Shown piece after piece: positions 15,000-23,920 of a stretch of 32,741 bases of DNA; within the stretch, counting starts at the first letter, position 1, and the number at the start of each line of letters is the position of its first letter. Under the pieces are notes generated by a model. The model was not told the DNA's origin. It did not search any database and saw nothing but the letters and a program-made list of their open reading frames with translations. The stretch lies in NCBI GenBank assembly GCA_913775025.1, contig CAJYJW010000258.1, positions 1 to 32,741 of the forward strand. Direction: 5' to 3'. Source of the DNA: an uncultured Sphingomonas sp. GTDB taxonomy: Bacteria > Pseudomonadota > Alphaproteobacteria > Sphingomonadales > Sphingomonadaceae. The position numbers and the translations under genes were made by a program.

Positions 15000-15028
15000 G
15001 GCCCGCGCGGATCGTCACCGCGCGGGCC
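15000..15028 (-). terminator. Hairpin terminator of the DUF885 gene
   Basis: GGCCCGCGCGG (15000-15010) and CCGCGCGGGCC (15018-15028) form a perfect 11-bp stem with a seven-base loop, beginning 6 bp past the stop codon of the leftward DUF885 gene. The T-tract is missing, as is frequent in GC-rich alphaproteobacteria. Confidence 0.65.
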
Positions 15029-15034
15029 ACGCCC

Positions 15035-16849
15035 TCACGCGATCCGTGCGCGGTCCTCGACGATGCGCTCCAGCATGGAGAGCGGCATCGCGCCCGCCTC
15101 CAGCACGTCGTGGAAACGCTTCAGGTCGAAGCGGGCGCCCGCGATCCTGCGGGCGTTCTCCCGTGCGCGCAGCCAGGCGGCGTGGCCGATCTTGTAGCTG
15201 CACGCCTGGCCCGGCGAAACGCAATACCGTTCCACCTCGCGTTGCGACCGGCCTTCCGCGAAGCCGACCGTATCGATGAGATAGCGGGTCGCCTGCGCGT
15301 GCGTCCACCGCTTGGTATGGATTCCGGTATCCACCACCAGCCGCGCCGCGCGGAACAGGAAGGATTGCAGATAGCCCGCCCGCTCGACCGGTGAGGCATA
15401 GCCGCCCAGTTCGTCCGCCAGCTGCTCGGCATAGAGCGCCCAGCCTTCGAGATAGGCGTTGAAGAAGGCGATCTTGCGCAGCGTGTGCGTCTTCGCGCGC
15501 TGCGCGATCGAGATCTGGAGGTGATGGCCCGGCACGCCCTCGTGATAGGTGAGACTGGGTAGCGTATAGCGCGGCCAGTCGTGCACGCTCTTGAGGTTGA
15601 TCCAGTAGATCGCGGGGCGCGACCCATCCAGCGGCGCGCGGAAATAATAGCCGTTGGGCGCGCCGTCCTGAATCTCGGGCGCGACGCGGCGGATGTCGAG
15701 CGGCGCGTCGGGCGGGTTGTTGAACGCCTGCGGCAGTTTTGCCTGCATCGCCCGTTCACCGGCGTTCAGGCTGGCGAGCAGCTCGGCGCGGCCGGCATCG
15801 GTATCGGCGAAAAGCTGGGCGGGCATTCGATTGAGCTGCGCCAGACGCGCGCCGACGCTGCCTTGCGTCAGCCCCTGCCCCTTCAGGATCGGATCAAGCT
15901 GGGCGGTAAGCGCGGCGACCTGCTCCAGCCCCATGCGATGTACCTCGTCAGGTGTCAGCGTCGTGGTGGTCGCCTGGGCCAGCGCCGCCGCATAGATGCC
16001 CGCGCCGCCGGGAATGGCCCAAAGGCCCGCCTCTGCCCGCGCCGCCGGCCGTAGCGCCCGCACGGCCGCGATCTGCCGGTCGAGCGCCGGATAGACCTGC
16101 GTGCCGACGATCCGCGCGGCCTGCGCCTTCCAGTCGCCCGCAATCCCTGCCTCGCCCGTGCGGCGGGTGAGCGACGTGACGAGCGAATTGTCCGCCGCCG
16201 CCGGCGCGCGCAGCTTCGCCATCTGGCCCAGCGCCAGATCGAGCGAGAAACCGGGCGCCACCCGGCCCTTCTCGGCGAAACGGCGCTGGACGTCCGTCTC
16301 ATTGTCCAACTGGCGGCCCATCTGGCCCAGCCGATCGAGATAGGCCTGCGCGTCATCCTTCGTCTTCACCGGATGGGTGGAGTTGAGGAAATCGGGCAGC
16401 GAGAAATAGACGCCGTCCTGCTGCGTGATCGGATACGGCCCCTGCGGCGAGGATAGGCCGAAGCGCTCCGGCCCGACCATCTTGGAATCGATATCGTAGA
16501 GCACAACCTCCCGGTCGATCTTTGCCTGGGGCGACAGCGTGTTCGGATCGACCGCCGCGATCGTGGCGCGCGCCTTGCGGTTGCGTGCCAGATCCTCGGC
16601 GATGGAGGCGTAGCTGTTGTCCCCCAGCTTGTGCCGCAGATCGGCATTGGCGCCCGTATCCAGCCCGAGCGAGGTGGCGAATTCAGGCGAGGCGCGCAGC
16701 ATATCCGCCAGCACCCGATCGAAGGCGGCGTTCAGCCGTGCGTCCCCGGGGGCGGGAGTTGCGGCGGCGGGCGCTGGCGCGGCGGGCGCGCGCGTTACGG
16801 CAAGCCCGGTCGCCGCCGCGCCGGAGAGAAGAAACAAGCGACGGTCCAT
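15035..16849 (-). CDS. Exported DUF885 family protein, probable zinc-dependent hydrolase
   Basis: A 604-aa protein with a Tat/Sec-type leader, MDRRLFLLSGAAATGLAV, then an Ala/Pro-rich linker; it should act in the periplasm. YHEGVPGHH at about residues 434-442 is the HExxxGH-type metal-binding motif of the DUF885 family. The next conserved block, NAYLEGWALYAEQLADELG, supplies the downstream glutamate. The family is widespread, of about 580-620 aa, and related in fold to M32-like or gluzincin peptidases; the substrate is unknown. The start ATG 16849 agrees with the leader. It is a single-gene unit with a strong hairpin after the stop and is divergent from the RNase H-fold gene. Confidence 0.88.
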   Translation of the reverse strand: MDRRLFLLSGAAATGLAVTRAPAAPAPAAATPAPGDARLNAAFDRVLADMLRASPEFATSLGLDTGANADLRHKLGDNSYASIAEDLARNRKARATIAAVDPNTLSPQAKIDREVVLYDIDSKMVGPERFGLSSPQGPYPITQQDGVYFSLPDFLNSTHPVKTKDDAQAYLDRLGQMGRQLDNETDVQRRFAEKGRVAPGFSLDLALGQMAKLRAPAAADNSLVTSLTRRTGEAGIAGDWKAQAARIVGTQVYPALDRQIAAVRALRPAARAEAGLWAIPGGAGIYAAALAQATTTTLTPDEVHRMGLEQVAALTAQLDPILKGQGLTQGSVGARLAQLNRMPAQLFADTDAGRAELLASLNAGERAMQAKLPQAFNNPPDAPLDIRRVAPEIQDGAPNGYYFRAPLDGSRPAIYWINLKSVHDWPRYTLPSLTYHEGVPGHHLQISIAQRAKTHTLRKIAFFNAYLEGWALYAEQLADELGGYASPVERAGYLQSFLFRAARLVVDTGIHTKRWTHAQATRYLIDTVGFAEGRSQREVERYCVSPGQACSYKIGHAAWLRARENARRIAGARFDLKRFHDVLEAGAMPLSMLERIVEDRARIA

Positions 16850-16934
16850 GCCGTTATCCTTTACGTATAAGCTGTTGATCGCAGGCTAGGCGACGGCGAT
16901 CCCCCGGCGCAACCCCGCGCGCCGGCCAAGGCGG

Positions 16935-17324
16935 GTGAAGACGGTGACACGGCGGCCGACATTCTTCTTCGATGGCGGATGCCGCCCCAACCCCGGCCCT
17001 ATCGAGATCGCGGTCGTTCATCATGGCCGTACATGGCTGCGCGACGATATCGGCTCCGGCGACAATAGCGAGGCGGAATGGCGGGCGCTGCTGTTCGCCG
17101 TGCGGATTGCGCTGGACGAAAGGGCGATCGCGCCGCTGTTCATCGGCGACTCCACTCTGGTGGTGCGGCAGGCGGGCGGCCTGGCGCCGTGCCGCAGCCC
17201 GCACCTGCTCCCCTATCTCGCCGACTTCGCCAAAATGTCGGTGGGGTTGCCCGGTCTCGGCCTGCGGCAGGTCGCGCGCGGAAAGAACCTCGCCGGGATC
17301 GCGCTGGACCAGCGGCGGCGCTGA
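16935..17324 (+). CDS. RNase H-fold protein (type I RNase H-like)
   Basis: A 129-aa protein. FFDGGCRPNPGPIEIAVV is the first strand pair of RNase HI, with Asp13 as the first catalytic residue. GDNSEAEWRALLFAV provides the Glu and helix (NxAE/TxxxxE-like), and FIGDSTLVVRQ provides the second Asp. The fourth acidic residue of the usual DEDD set is not evident: the end reads VARGKNLAGIALD, where RNase HI has H-x-G-x-x-x-N-x-x-A-D, although Asn and Asp of that block are present. It could be an active RNA/DNA-hybrid nuclease. The start is GTG 16935; GTG 16944 is an alternative. It converges with the Hsp70-like gene, only 4 bp apart. Confidence 0.75.
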   Translation: MKTVTRRPTFFFDGGCRPNPGPIEIAVVHHGRTWLRDDIGSGDNSEAEWRALLFAVRIALDERAIAPLFIGDSTLVVRQAGGLAPCRSPHLLPYLADFAKMSVGLPGLGLRQVARGKNLAGIALDQRRR

Positions 17325-17328
17325 CCGG

Positions 17329-18618
17329 TCATGCCGTCCAGCCCGACAGATCCTCCTGCTGCGCGACGAGCGCGAGGCCATGGGCGATCGAGGTCAATTC
17401 GCCACCCGATACGATCCGCCCCTCGCCGAACCGATCGGTGAAGATGGCGCGCACGGCGGGCACGAGCGAGGTGCCGCCCGTCAGGAATATGCGGTCGATC
17501 CCCGCCTCGCCCACGCCGGCCGCCGCCAGCGCCTCGTCCACGGCCTGCGCCATGCGGGCGATATCGTCCGCGATCCAGCCTTCGAAATCGGCGCGGGTCA
17601 CGGTCGCCTCGATCCCCAGCCCCACGCCGTCGAACCGGAAGCAGGCCTCTGTCTCGGCGGACAGCGCGCGCTTCAGGTGCGCCACGGCGTCATAGAGCGG
17701 AAAGCCGAGTTCGTTCTCGATCAGCGCGATCATCCGTCCGATCGCCTCCGGGTCGACCGCGCTTTTGCGCAGGCGCTCCAGCTCGTCCAGCGTGCGGCGG
17801 TTGCGCATAAGCGCCAGCCTCGACCAGTCAGCGAAATCGGTAAAATAGCCGCCCGGAATATCGAGCAGCTTGTCGAACGAGCGATATTGACCACCCTTGC
17901 CGATCCGCGGCAGCACCAGCCGATCGATGATGCGCTGGTCGAAGCGATCGCCCGCGATGCCGACGCCGGCATGGCCCAGCGGCTCGCAGCGCCGCGCCGC
18001 ACCCGGCTCCGCCACCCGCACGACCGAGAAGTCGCTGGTGCCGCCGCCGAAATCCGCCACCAATAGCGTCGCCGCCTCGGTCAGCCGCGCGGCGTGGCCG
18101 AACGCTGCGGCCAGTGGCTCATACACATAATGGATCTCGCCCGCGAAACCCGCGAACATCGCATCGTAGCGTTGCCGGGCCAGCGCCGGATCGGGGCGCG
18201 ATCCGGCATAATGCACGGGGCGGCCCACCATCAGGCGATCCAGTCGATCGAGTGCGCCGCCCGCATGGGACGCCAGTCGATCGAGGAACAGCCGCCCAAG
18301 TTCCTCGAAGCGATAGCGCCGGGTGAACACTGAGGCGCTTTCGAACGACGGGCTGGCGGCCACCGACTTGAAAGACTGGAGAAACCGACTGTCGCCCGGA
18401 TATTCGAGATATTCCGCAATCGCCGCCGGCCCCGCCTCCACCGCGATGCCGCCCCGCGCCGTATCGTCCTGCCAGAAGCACAGGGCCGAGCGGAAGACCT
18501 CGTACGCCCCATCGAAGGCGATCAGGCGGGGATCGTCACCGGTTTCGCCGGCAAGCGCCGCCACGCTGTTGGTGGTGCCGAAATCGAGACCCGCCGTACG
18601 GTATCTAGGGGAAGTCAT
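17329..18618 (-). CDS. YegD-like Hsp70 family protein
   Basis: A 429-aa protein; ATG 18618 is chosen so that the ATPase phosphate-1 motif GLDFGTTNS falls at residues 10-18, where it is in the family. Phosphate-2 VADFGGGTSDFSVV and the adenosine motif FLTGGTSLVPAV (close to the C-terminus) are intact. The protein ends after the nucleotide-binding domain and lacks the substrate-binding and lid domains of DnaK, which is the arrangement of YegD-type Hsp70 proteins. It should bind and hydrolyse ATP; clients are unknown. There is no co-chaperone gene nearby. It lies downstream of the paoABC operon on the same strand but is separated by a strong hairpin. Confidence 0.88.
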   Translation of the reverse strand: MTSPRYRTAGLDFGTTNSVAALAGETGDDPRLIAFDGAYEVFRSALCFWQDDTARGGIAVEAGPAAIAEYLEYPGDSRFLQSFKSVAASPSFESASVFTRRYRFEELGRLFLDRLASHAGGALDRLDRLMVGRPVHYAGSRPDPALARQRYDAMFAGFAGEIHYVYEPLAAAFGHAARLTEAATLLVADFGGGTSDFSVVRVAEPGAARRCEPLGHAGVGIAGDRFDQRIIDRLVLPRIGKGGQYRSFDKLLDIPGGYFTDFADWSRLALMRNRRTLDELERLRKSAVDPEAIGRMIALIENELGFPLYDAVAHLKRALSAETEACFRFDGVGLGIEATVTRADFEGWIADDIARMAQAVDEALAAAGVGEAGIDRIFLTGGTSLVPAVRAIFTDRFGEGRIVSGGELTSIAHGLALVAQQEDLSGWTA

Positions 18619-18659
18619 GCGAATTCGAGGCCCGCTGATCGATGGGCCGGCCTCTCTGT

Positions 18660-18697
18660 CCGCGTCGCGCGCCGACCGCAAGCGGCGCGCGACGCGG
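18660..18697 (-). terminator. Terminator hairpin of the paoABC operon
   Basis: CCGCGTCGCGCGCCG (18660-18674) and CGGCGCGCGACGCGG (18683-18697) form a perfect 15-bp stem with an eight-base loop, starting 6 bp after the stop codon of paoC. It is one of the strongest hairpins in the window. No T-tract follows. Confidence 0.7.
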
Positions 18698-18703
18698 CAT
18701 AGC

Positions 18704-20995
18704 CTACAGCAGCTTGTCCAGCGTCATCGGCAGGTCGCGCAAACGGCGGCCGGTGGCGTTGTGGATGGCGTTGGCGATCGCGGCGGCGGTGCCGGTGATG
18801 CCGATCTCGCCGATTCCATGCGCGCCCAGCGGCGTGTGGGGATCGGGAATGTCCGTCCAGATCACGTCGATCTCCGGCACGTCGAGATGCACCGGCACGT
18901 GATACTCGGCGAGGCTGGGGTTCATCACGCGCCCTGTGCGCGGATCGAACAGTGTCTCCTCCATCAGCGCCAGCCCGATGCCCATGATGATGCCGCCGCG
19001 AAACTGGCTGGTCGCGGTCTTGGGGTTGAGGATGCGGCCGCAATCGAAGGAGCCAAGGAAGCGACGGACCCGCACCTCGCCCGTCACCGCATTCACCCCC
19101 ACCTCGGCGAATTGCGCGCCGTAGGAGTGCATCGAATATTTCATCGTCTCGACCGGTTTTGGCGCCGCTGTCTCCACCGTCAACGATGATCGACCGGCCC
19201 GGGCGAGGATGGAGGCATAGCTTTCGTGCGCGGATGGCTCGTCGGCGCGGGCGAGGCCGCCGTCCCGCGCGACCAGCTCGTCGGCGCGCCGCCCGGCGAT
19301 CGGGCTGTCGTTGCCGGCAAGCTTGACGAACGCGCCGATCAATTCATCGCTGGCCGCCGCGACCGCCGCCAAAATGCTCGTCGTCTGGGCCGAACCGCCG
19401 GCCATCACGCCCGCCGGCAACGCACTGTCGCCATATTCGAACGTCACCGCCTCCAGTGGCAGGCCCAGCCGATCGGCGGCATGCTGCGCCTGAACGGTTG
19501 CGGTGCCCATGCCCATTTCCTGCCCGGCGATGGCGACGGTCGCGTGGCCGCTTGCGTCCATCTCGATGCGGGCCGCAGCACCCGGCATGCGATAATAAGG
19601 GTAGGTGGCGGTCGCGACCCCCATGCCGATCAGCCACTCGCCCTCGCGACGACTGCTGGGCGTCGCGTTCCGCCGCTCCCAGCCGAACCGCTTCGCGCCA
19701 TCAGCATAGGCCTTGAGCAGATGACGGGATGAGAAGGCATTGCCGCTGGTGGGGTCTTCCGTGGGCTCGTTGCGGCGGCGCAATTCGATCGGATCGATAC
19801 CCAGCCGTTCGGCCAGTTCATCGATCGCGCACTCCAGCGCGAAGGTGCCGATCGATTCACCGGGCGCGCGCATGAAGGTGTTCGCCAGCATATCCATCTC
19901 GGCGATATGCTGTTCCAGGTGGAAGCTGCCCGCGGCGTAGAGATGGCGCGCGGGAAAGGTGAATTGCTCCGGGCAATTATTGTGCGACGTCATGGATGTG
20001 ACGCCGGTGTGGATCAGGGCAGTCAGCCGCCCGTCCGCGTCCGCGCCAAGCCCGACGCGCTGCTCGGTCAGCGTGCGGCCACCGACGAGGCGGTAGACGG
20101 CCTCGCGGGTTAGGGAGAGGCGGACCGGCCGGCCCGAGAGCTTCGCGGCGGCGGCGGCGAGGATCTGATGGCTCCACAGCCCCTTACCGCCGAATCCGCC
20201 GCCGACGAACGGGGAGAGGACGCGCACCTGCTCCGGCTTCAGCCCGAACACGTCGGCTACCGTGGCGGCGGTGCCGTTCAACATCTGCGTGGCGTCGTGC
20301 AGGATCAGCGTATCGCCATCCCACCGTACGGTGGCCCCATGCGGCTCGATCGCATTATGGTTGTGGCGGGGGGTGGTATAGCGCAGATCCACCTTGTGCG
20401 GCGCGGCGGCAAGCGCCTTTTCGGCATCGCCGATGTCCAGCACCGGCGGCTCGCCAAGAATGCTTTTGGGGTGTTGGGCATCGGCGCGGGCGGCATCGAA
20501 ATCGATCGTGGCGGGCGATGCGTCGTACGTCACGGAAACGAGCGCGGCCGCATGGTCCGCCTGCGCCTGCGTGTCCGCCAGCACCAGCGCGATCGCCTCG
20601 CCGTTCCAGTGGACGGCATCGTCCTGCATGATCGGCAGGTTGCTGCCGGCGACGCCGCTGCCCTGCCCGAAGGCCTGTGGCGCGCGCATTTTCGGCGCGT
20701 TGCGGTGGGTCATCACGAGCGCGACGCCGGGCGCAGCCTCGGCCGCTGCCGTGTCCAGCGTGGCGATCCGCCCCTTGGCGATGGTCGAATGCACCAGCGC
20801 GGCGTAGAGCATTTCCTCCATCGGCACTTCGGACACGAAGCGGGCGGCTCCGCCCACCTTCAATACGCCGTCCAGCCGGGAGACGGGCGCGCCGATCTGG
20901 CCATGCTGGCCGCGCATCGGGGACGGTTTGGCCCCCGGCACCAGCGCGTCGGGCACGTGGCGCAGCGCCGTGCGAGCGATATCCATGATGCTCAT
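18704..20995 (-). CDS. paoC: Aldehyde oxidoreductase, molybdenum-binding large subunit (PaoC-like)
   Basis: A 763-aa xanthine oxidase family subunit. It begins with the short leader-like helix of PaoC proteins, then IGAPVSRLDGVLKVGGAARF. Molybdopterin contacts include FVGGGFGGKG and the segment GQEMGMGTATVQAQHAAD. The catalytic glutamate is in GIGEIGITGT (about Glu730). The enzyme oxidises aldehydes to acids with a molybdenum cytosine dinucleotide cofactor. PaoC of E. coli is about 732 aa, so the length fits. It is the last gene of the operon, its start overlapping the FAD-subunit stop as ATGA. The PaoD/XdhC-type maturation chaperone, usually next to such operons, is not in the window. Confidence 0.9.
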   Translation of the reverse strand: MSIMDIARTALRHVPDALVPGAKPSPMRGQHGQIGAPVSRLDGVLKVGGAARFVSEVPMEEMLYAALVHSTIAKGRIATLDTAAAEAAPGVALVMTHRNAPKMRAPQAFGQGSGVAGSNLPIMQDDAVHWNGEAIALVLADTQAQADHAAALVSVTYDASPATIDFDAARADAQHPKSILGEPPVLDIGDAEKALAAAPHKVDLRYTTPRHNHNAIEPHGATVRWDGDTLILHDATQMLNGTAATVADVFGLKPEQVRVLSPFVGGGFGGKGLWSHQILAAAAAKLSGRPVRLSLTREAVYRLVGGRTLTEQRVGLGADADGRLTALIHTGVTSMTSHNNCPEQFTFPARHLYAAGSFHLEQHIAEMDMLANTFMRAPGESIGTFALECAIDELAERLGIDPIELRRRNEPTEDPTSGNAFSSRHLLKAYADGAKRFGWERRNATPSSRREGEWLIGMGVATATYPYYRMPGAAARIEMDASGHATVAIAGQEMGMGTATVQAQHAADRLGLPLEAVTFEYGDSALPAGVMAGGSAQTTSILAAVAAASDELIGAFVKLAGNDSPIAGRRADELVARDGGLARADEPSAHESYASILARAGRSSLTVETAAPKPVETMKYSMHSYGAQFAEVGVNAVTGEVRVRRFLGSFDCGRILNPKTATSQFRGGIIMGIGLALMEETLFDPRTGRVMNPSLAEYHVPVHLDVPEIDVIWTDIPDPHTPLGAHGIGEIGITGTAAAIANAIHNATGRRLRDLPMTLDKLL

Positions 20996-21978
20996 GCCTG
21001 CTCTCCCGCCAGATCGGTCAACACCGCGACGATCAGCCGCTCCGCCAGCGCGATCTTGAAACCATTGTCCCGAAGCGGCACGGCCGCCGCCAGCTCGGCT
21101 TGCGCCGCCGCGCGAAACGCATTCTCGCCGGCATGCTGGCCGCGCAGATGCGCCTCGGCCAACGTCGCGCGCCATGGGCGATGCGCTACACCGCCGAGCG
21201 CCAGCGCCACATCGCGGATCGTGCCGTCTTCCGCCACGTCGATACGCGCGGCAAGCGAAACGAGCGCGAAGGCATAGCTCGCCCGATCCCGCGCCTTGCG
21301 ATAGGTGCTTCGCATGCCGGGGCCGGCTGGCGGAAGCTCCACGCCGGTGATCAGCTCGCCTTCGGCAAGCTCCGTCTCGCGATCGGGCGTATCGCCCGGC
21401 AGGCGATGGAAATCCGCCATCGCCACGCGCCGTTCTCCTGCCGGGCCCGCGACATGCACGGTCGCGTCCAACGCCGAAAGCGCCACGCACATGTCGGACG
21501 GATGCGTCGCGACACAGGCGGGGGACGCGCCAAGGATGGCGTGGATGCGGTTGAACCCCTCGCGCGCGTCGCAACCGCTGCCGGGGACGCGCTTGTTGCA
21601 GGCCGCTGCCGCGTCGTAAAAATAGGTGCAGCGCGTGCGTTGAAGGATGTTGCCGCCCACCGTCGCCATGTTGCGGATCTGCGGCGAGGCACCGGAGAGG
21701 AGCGCGCGGGACAGCATTGGATAATGGGTCCGTACGCGCATGTCGGCGGCAAGCGCTGCGTTGCGGACGCCCGCGCCGATCAGCAGGCCGCCCTCCGCCG
21801 TGTCCGAAATGCTGGTCGACACGTCGGTTACGTCCACCAGACGCGCCGGTTGCTCGATCCCCTCGCGCATCAGGTCGACGAGGTTGGTGCCGCCACCCAG
21901 ATAATAAGCGCCGGCCTCCGCGCCCTCCCGCAGCGCGACGGCGGTATCGGTGGCGCGCGCGTAAGTGAAGGGGGTCAC
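20992..21978 (-). CDS. paoB: Aldehyde oxidoreductase, FAD-binding subunit with an extra Fe-S cluster (PaoB-like)
   Basis: A 328-aa protein starting at GTG 21978, which overlaps the previous stop as GTGA. FAD-binding signatures are YYLGGGTNLVDLM and IRNMATVGGNIL. Four cysteines in RTRCTYFYD, ACNKRVPGSGCDAREG and SPACVATHPSDMC correspond to the PaoB-type insertion that binds a [4Fe-4S] cluster, a feature separating PaoABC from ordinary xanthine dehydrogenases. The subunit passes electrons from the Fe-S subunit to the final acceptor. No signal peptide is present. Confidence 0.9.
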   Translation of the reverse strand: MTPFTYARATDTAVALREGAEAGAYYLGGGTNLVDLMREGIEQPARLVDVTDVSTSISDTAEGGLLIGAGVRNAALAADMRVRTHYPMLSRALLSGASPQIRNMATVGGNILQRTRCTYFYDAAAACNKRVPGSGCDAREGFNRIHAILGASPACVATHPSDMCVALSALDATVHVAGPAGERRVAMADFHRLPGDTPDRETELAEGELITGVELPPAGPGMRSTYRKARDRASYAFALVSLAARIDVAEDGTIRDVALALGGVAHRPWRATLAEAHLRGQHAGENAFRAAAQAELAAAVPLRDNGFKIALAERLIVAVLTDLAGEQA

Positions 21979-22499
21979 GCGGCGACCTCCTCGGGCGCGG
22001 CTGCCCCGGTGCCGAACGTCTCGGCGATGGCGGCCACGATGCCGTTGTGCGCGCCGCAACGGCAGAGATTGCCGCTCATCCGCTCGCGCAGCTCATCGTG
22101 GCTGAGTATGGCGATCCCGGTGAGATCGGGGGTCACGGCGCTCGGCATGCCGCGCGAAAGCTCGTCCGCCATGGCGATCGCGGAGCAGATCTGGCCCGGC
22201 GTGCAATAGCCGCACTGGAATCCGTCATGCGCGATGAATGCCTTTTGTAGGGGATGGAGCGTGTCGCCATCCGCCAGCCCCTCCACCGTGACGATCGAAC
22301 GGTCCTGATATTGCACGGCAAGAGCGAGGCAGGCGTTGATCCGCTCCCCATCGACCAGCACGGTGCAGGCGCCGCATGCGCCTTGGTTGCACCCCTTCTT
22401 GGTGCCCGTCAGCCCGACCTGATCGCGCAAGAGATCGAGCAGGGAGATGCGGAGATCGACCTCCTCGTCGATCGAACGCCCGTTAACGGTGAACCGCAT
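21975..22499 (-). CDS. paoA: Aldehyde oxidoreductase, [2Fe-2S] subunit (PaoA-like)
   Basis: A 174-aa protein. The N-terminal plant-ferredoxin-type cluster is seen in CNQGACGACTVLVDGERINAC and the C-terminal helical-bundle cluster in QCGYCTPGQI and GNLCRCGAH. PSAVTPDL and LSHDELRERMSGNLCRCG resemble PaoA. E. coli PaoA carries a Tat leader of about 50 residues; here the protein starts directly at MRFTVNG, so the complex is predicted to be cytoplasmic unless a start was missed upstream (no in-frame leader is visible). It is the first gene of the three-gene operon. Confidence 0.9.
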   Translation of the reverse strand: MRFTVNGRSIDEEVDLRISLLDLLRDQVGLTGTKKGCNQGACGACTVLVDGERINACLALAVQYQDRSIVTVEGLADGDTLHPLQKAFIAHDGFQCGYCTPGQICSAIAMADELSRGMPSAVTPDLTGIAILSHDELRERMSGNLCRCGAHNGIVAAIAETFGTGAAAPEEVAA

Positions 22500-22606
22500 C
22501 GCCCTCGTCTCCCTCTGTCCCCTCGCAGAACGTCGCGTCCGGCCGATCGTTCATATCGCCTCCCGACGCCGAGGGACAGGGGCTGGCGAGCGGACACCTT
22601 GATCGC

Positions 22607-23689
22607 TCAGCCATCCGCGCCCGTCGGTTCATGATAGGGGCAGCCGTTCACCCGCGCGCGGAAATCTGCGGAATGGCGGTAGGTATCGCGCCGCGCCCGG
22701 TTGATGTTGCCCAGCGGCTGATGATCCACGATTCCGGTCCAGACGCTGAACCGCGTTTCCTCGTCGATCGTGCGGCGGGTCGCCTCGTCCCAACTATCCT
22801 GCGCGGGGACGCGGATCGACGCGACCGTCTGGAACGGATAGGCTTCTTCGTCCCACTCCGCCGTCGGATCCTCGATCGGCTGTGCATCGAGATCGCGGCA
22901 AAGCTGGACGCGGAATTCCCACTCGGCGGCCATGCTGCGCATCTCGCGCTGTACCTCCTCGCGGATCGCGTCCTCCCGGCCGTCGATGTCGATTTCCTGC
23001 CCGGTCAGCGCGCGCATCTCCGGCGAGACGGGAGCGAGGCTGAACTTGGCCAGATACTCGCCGTAGCGGAACGGCACCGCCGAATAATATGTCTCACCCA
23101 GCGGTTCCGCATTGGGCGCGCCGCCGAGCGATGCGATGGCGGGGCTTTCGATGCCGACCGCGACGAGTGCCTTGTTCACCCCACGCAACGCGGCAGACAT
23201 CACCTTCTTGGTGCCCTCCATGCGGTCGGTCGTCTTCGCCAGCATCTTCAGATTGCCGAGAAACTTGTCGGCCGTCTTCGCCTGAAAGACCTTGCCGTTC
23301 ACCATGATGAAATCCTGCGCCGTCCCCTCCGAGCCGGGCAGGCGCTCGCCCGCGACGTCGAACACCTTGATCGCCACGCCGCGCGGCAGGCTGATCGCAT
23401 CGGGAAGGATGTCACCCGCATTGGTGGACAGCCGAAGGTAGGCCTTGTGCGTGCCCGGGGTCGCGAAAACGCCTTGCGCCAGTTCCGGCGGCAGGCCGTC
23501 CCTCACCACGAATTCACCCTGCAGCACGCCATGCGCCTTGGCGTGGACCGCACGGACAGCATGGCCGTAATCCTCGGCCGTCCGCTCCAGGATCACGTCG
23601 AACGTCTCGTTCAGCTGCTGGATCGTCTCCTGCTCGTCCTCCTTCGTCTCCTCCACGTCGGGGCGGTAGCGTACCGGGGGCTGTGTCAT
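22607..23689 (-). CDS. Catalase-fold family protein
   Basis: A 360-aa protein of the small catalase-like family. HAKAHGVLQGEF contains the distal histidine region, and the barrel is recognisable from RLSTNAGDILPD, RGVAIKVFDV and AQDFIMVNGKVF, the family variant of the catalase FxxNN block. The tyrosine heme ligand block of true catalases (RxFxYxDTQ) is not clear near the C-terminus, so peroxide turnover is uncertain; lipid peroxide or allene oxide-type activity is an alternative. It ends with NGCPYHEPTGADG. It is divergent from the Crp/Fnr regulator and may be controlled by it. The 231-bp divergent region holds both promoters; no clear operator was found in it. Confidence 0.8.
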   Translation of the reverse strand: MTQPPVRYRPDVEETKEDEQETIQQLNETFDVILERTAEDYGHAVRAVHAKAHGVLQGEFVVRDGLPPELAQGVFATPGTHKAYLRLSTNAGDILPDAISLPRGVAIKVFDVAGERLPGSEGTAQDFIMVNGKVFQAKTADKFLGNLKMLAKTTDRMEGTKKVMSAALRGVNKALVAVGIESPAIASLGGAPNAEPLGETYYSAVPFRYGEYLAKFSLAPVSPEMRALTGQEIDIDGREDAIREEVQREMRSMAAEWEFRVQLCRDLDAQPIEDPTAEWDEEAYPFQTVASIRVPAQDSWDEATRRTIDEETRFSVWTGIVDHQPLGNINRARRDTYRHSADFRARVNGCPYHEPTGADG

Positions 23690-23920
23690 TCGGCTTCTCC
23701 TGAAATGGGTGGGGTAGCGGATACGCTATTGCTGTTCGGTTCGGTGGACACGCGTGATCCGGAAGGTTTGCGCATCGCCCAGCCCAAGTCCGGCAAGCCC
23801 GATCTCCCCGAAAAGCCATGCCGTGTTGATGACTGCAAGATGCCTCTGTATCTGTTGGCGAAGCAACAATCGGCCAAGACCATGGTTTCCGTACGATACC
23901 GGGCAGGTAACGGCCGCTGA

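Noticed and set aside
22631-23920. A 429-residue plus-strand frame over the catalase-fold gene
   Set aside because: It is antisense to a protein with clear catalase-family blocks and has no motif of its own.
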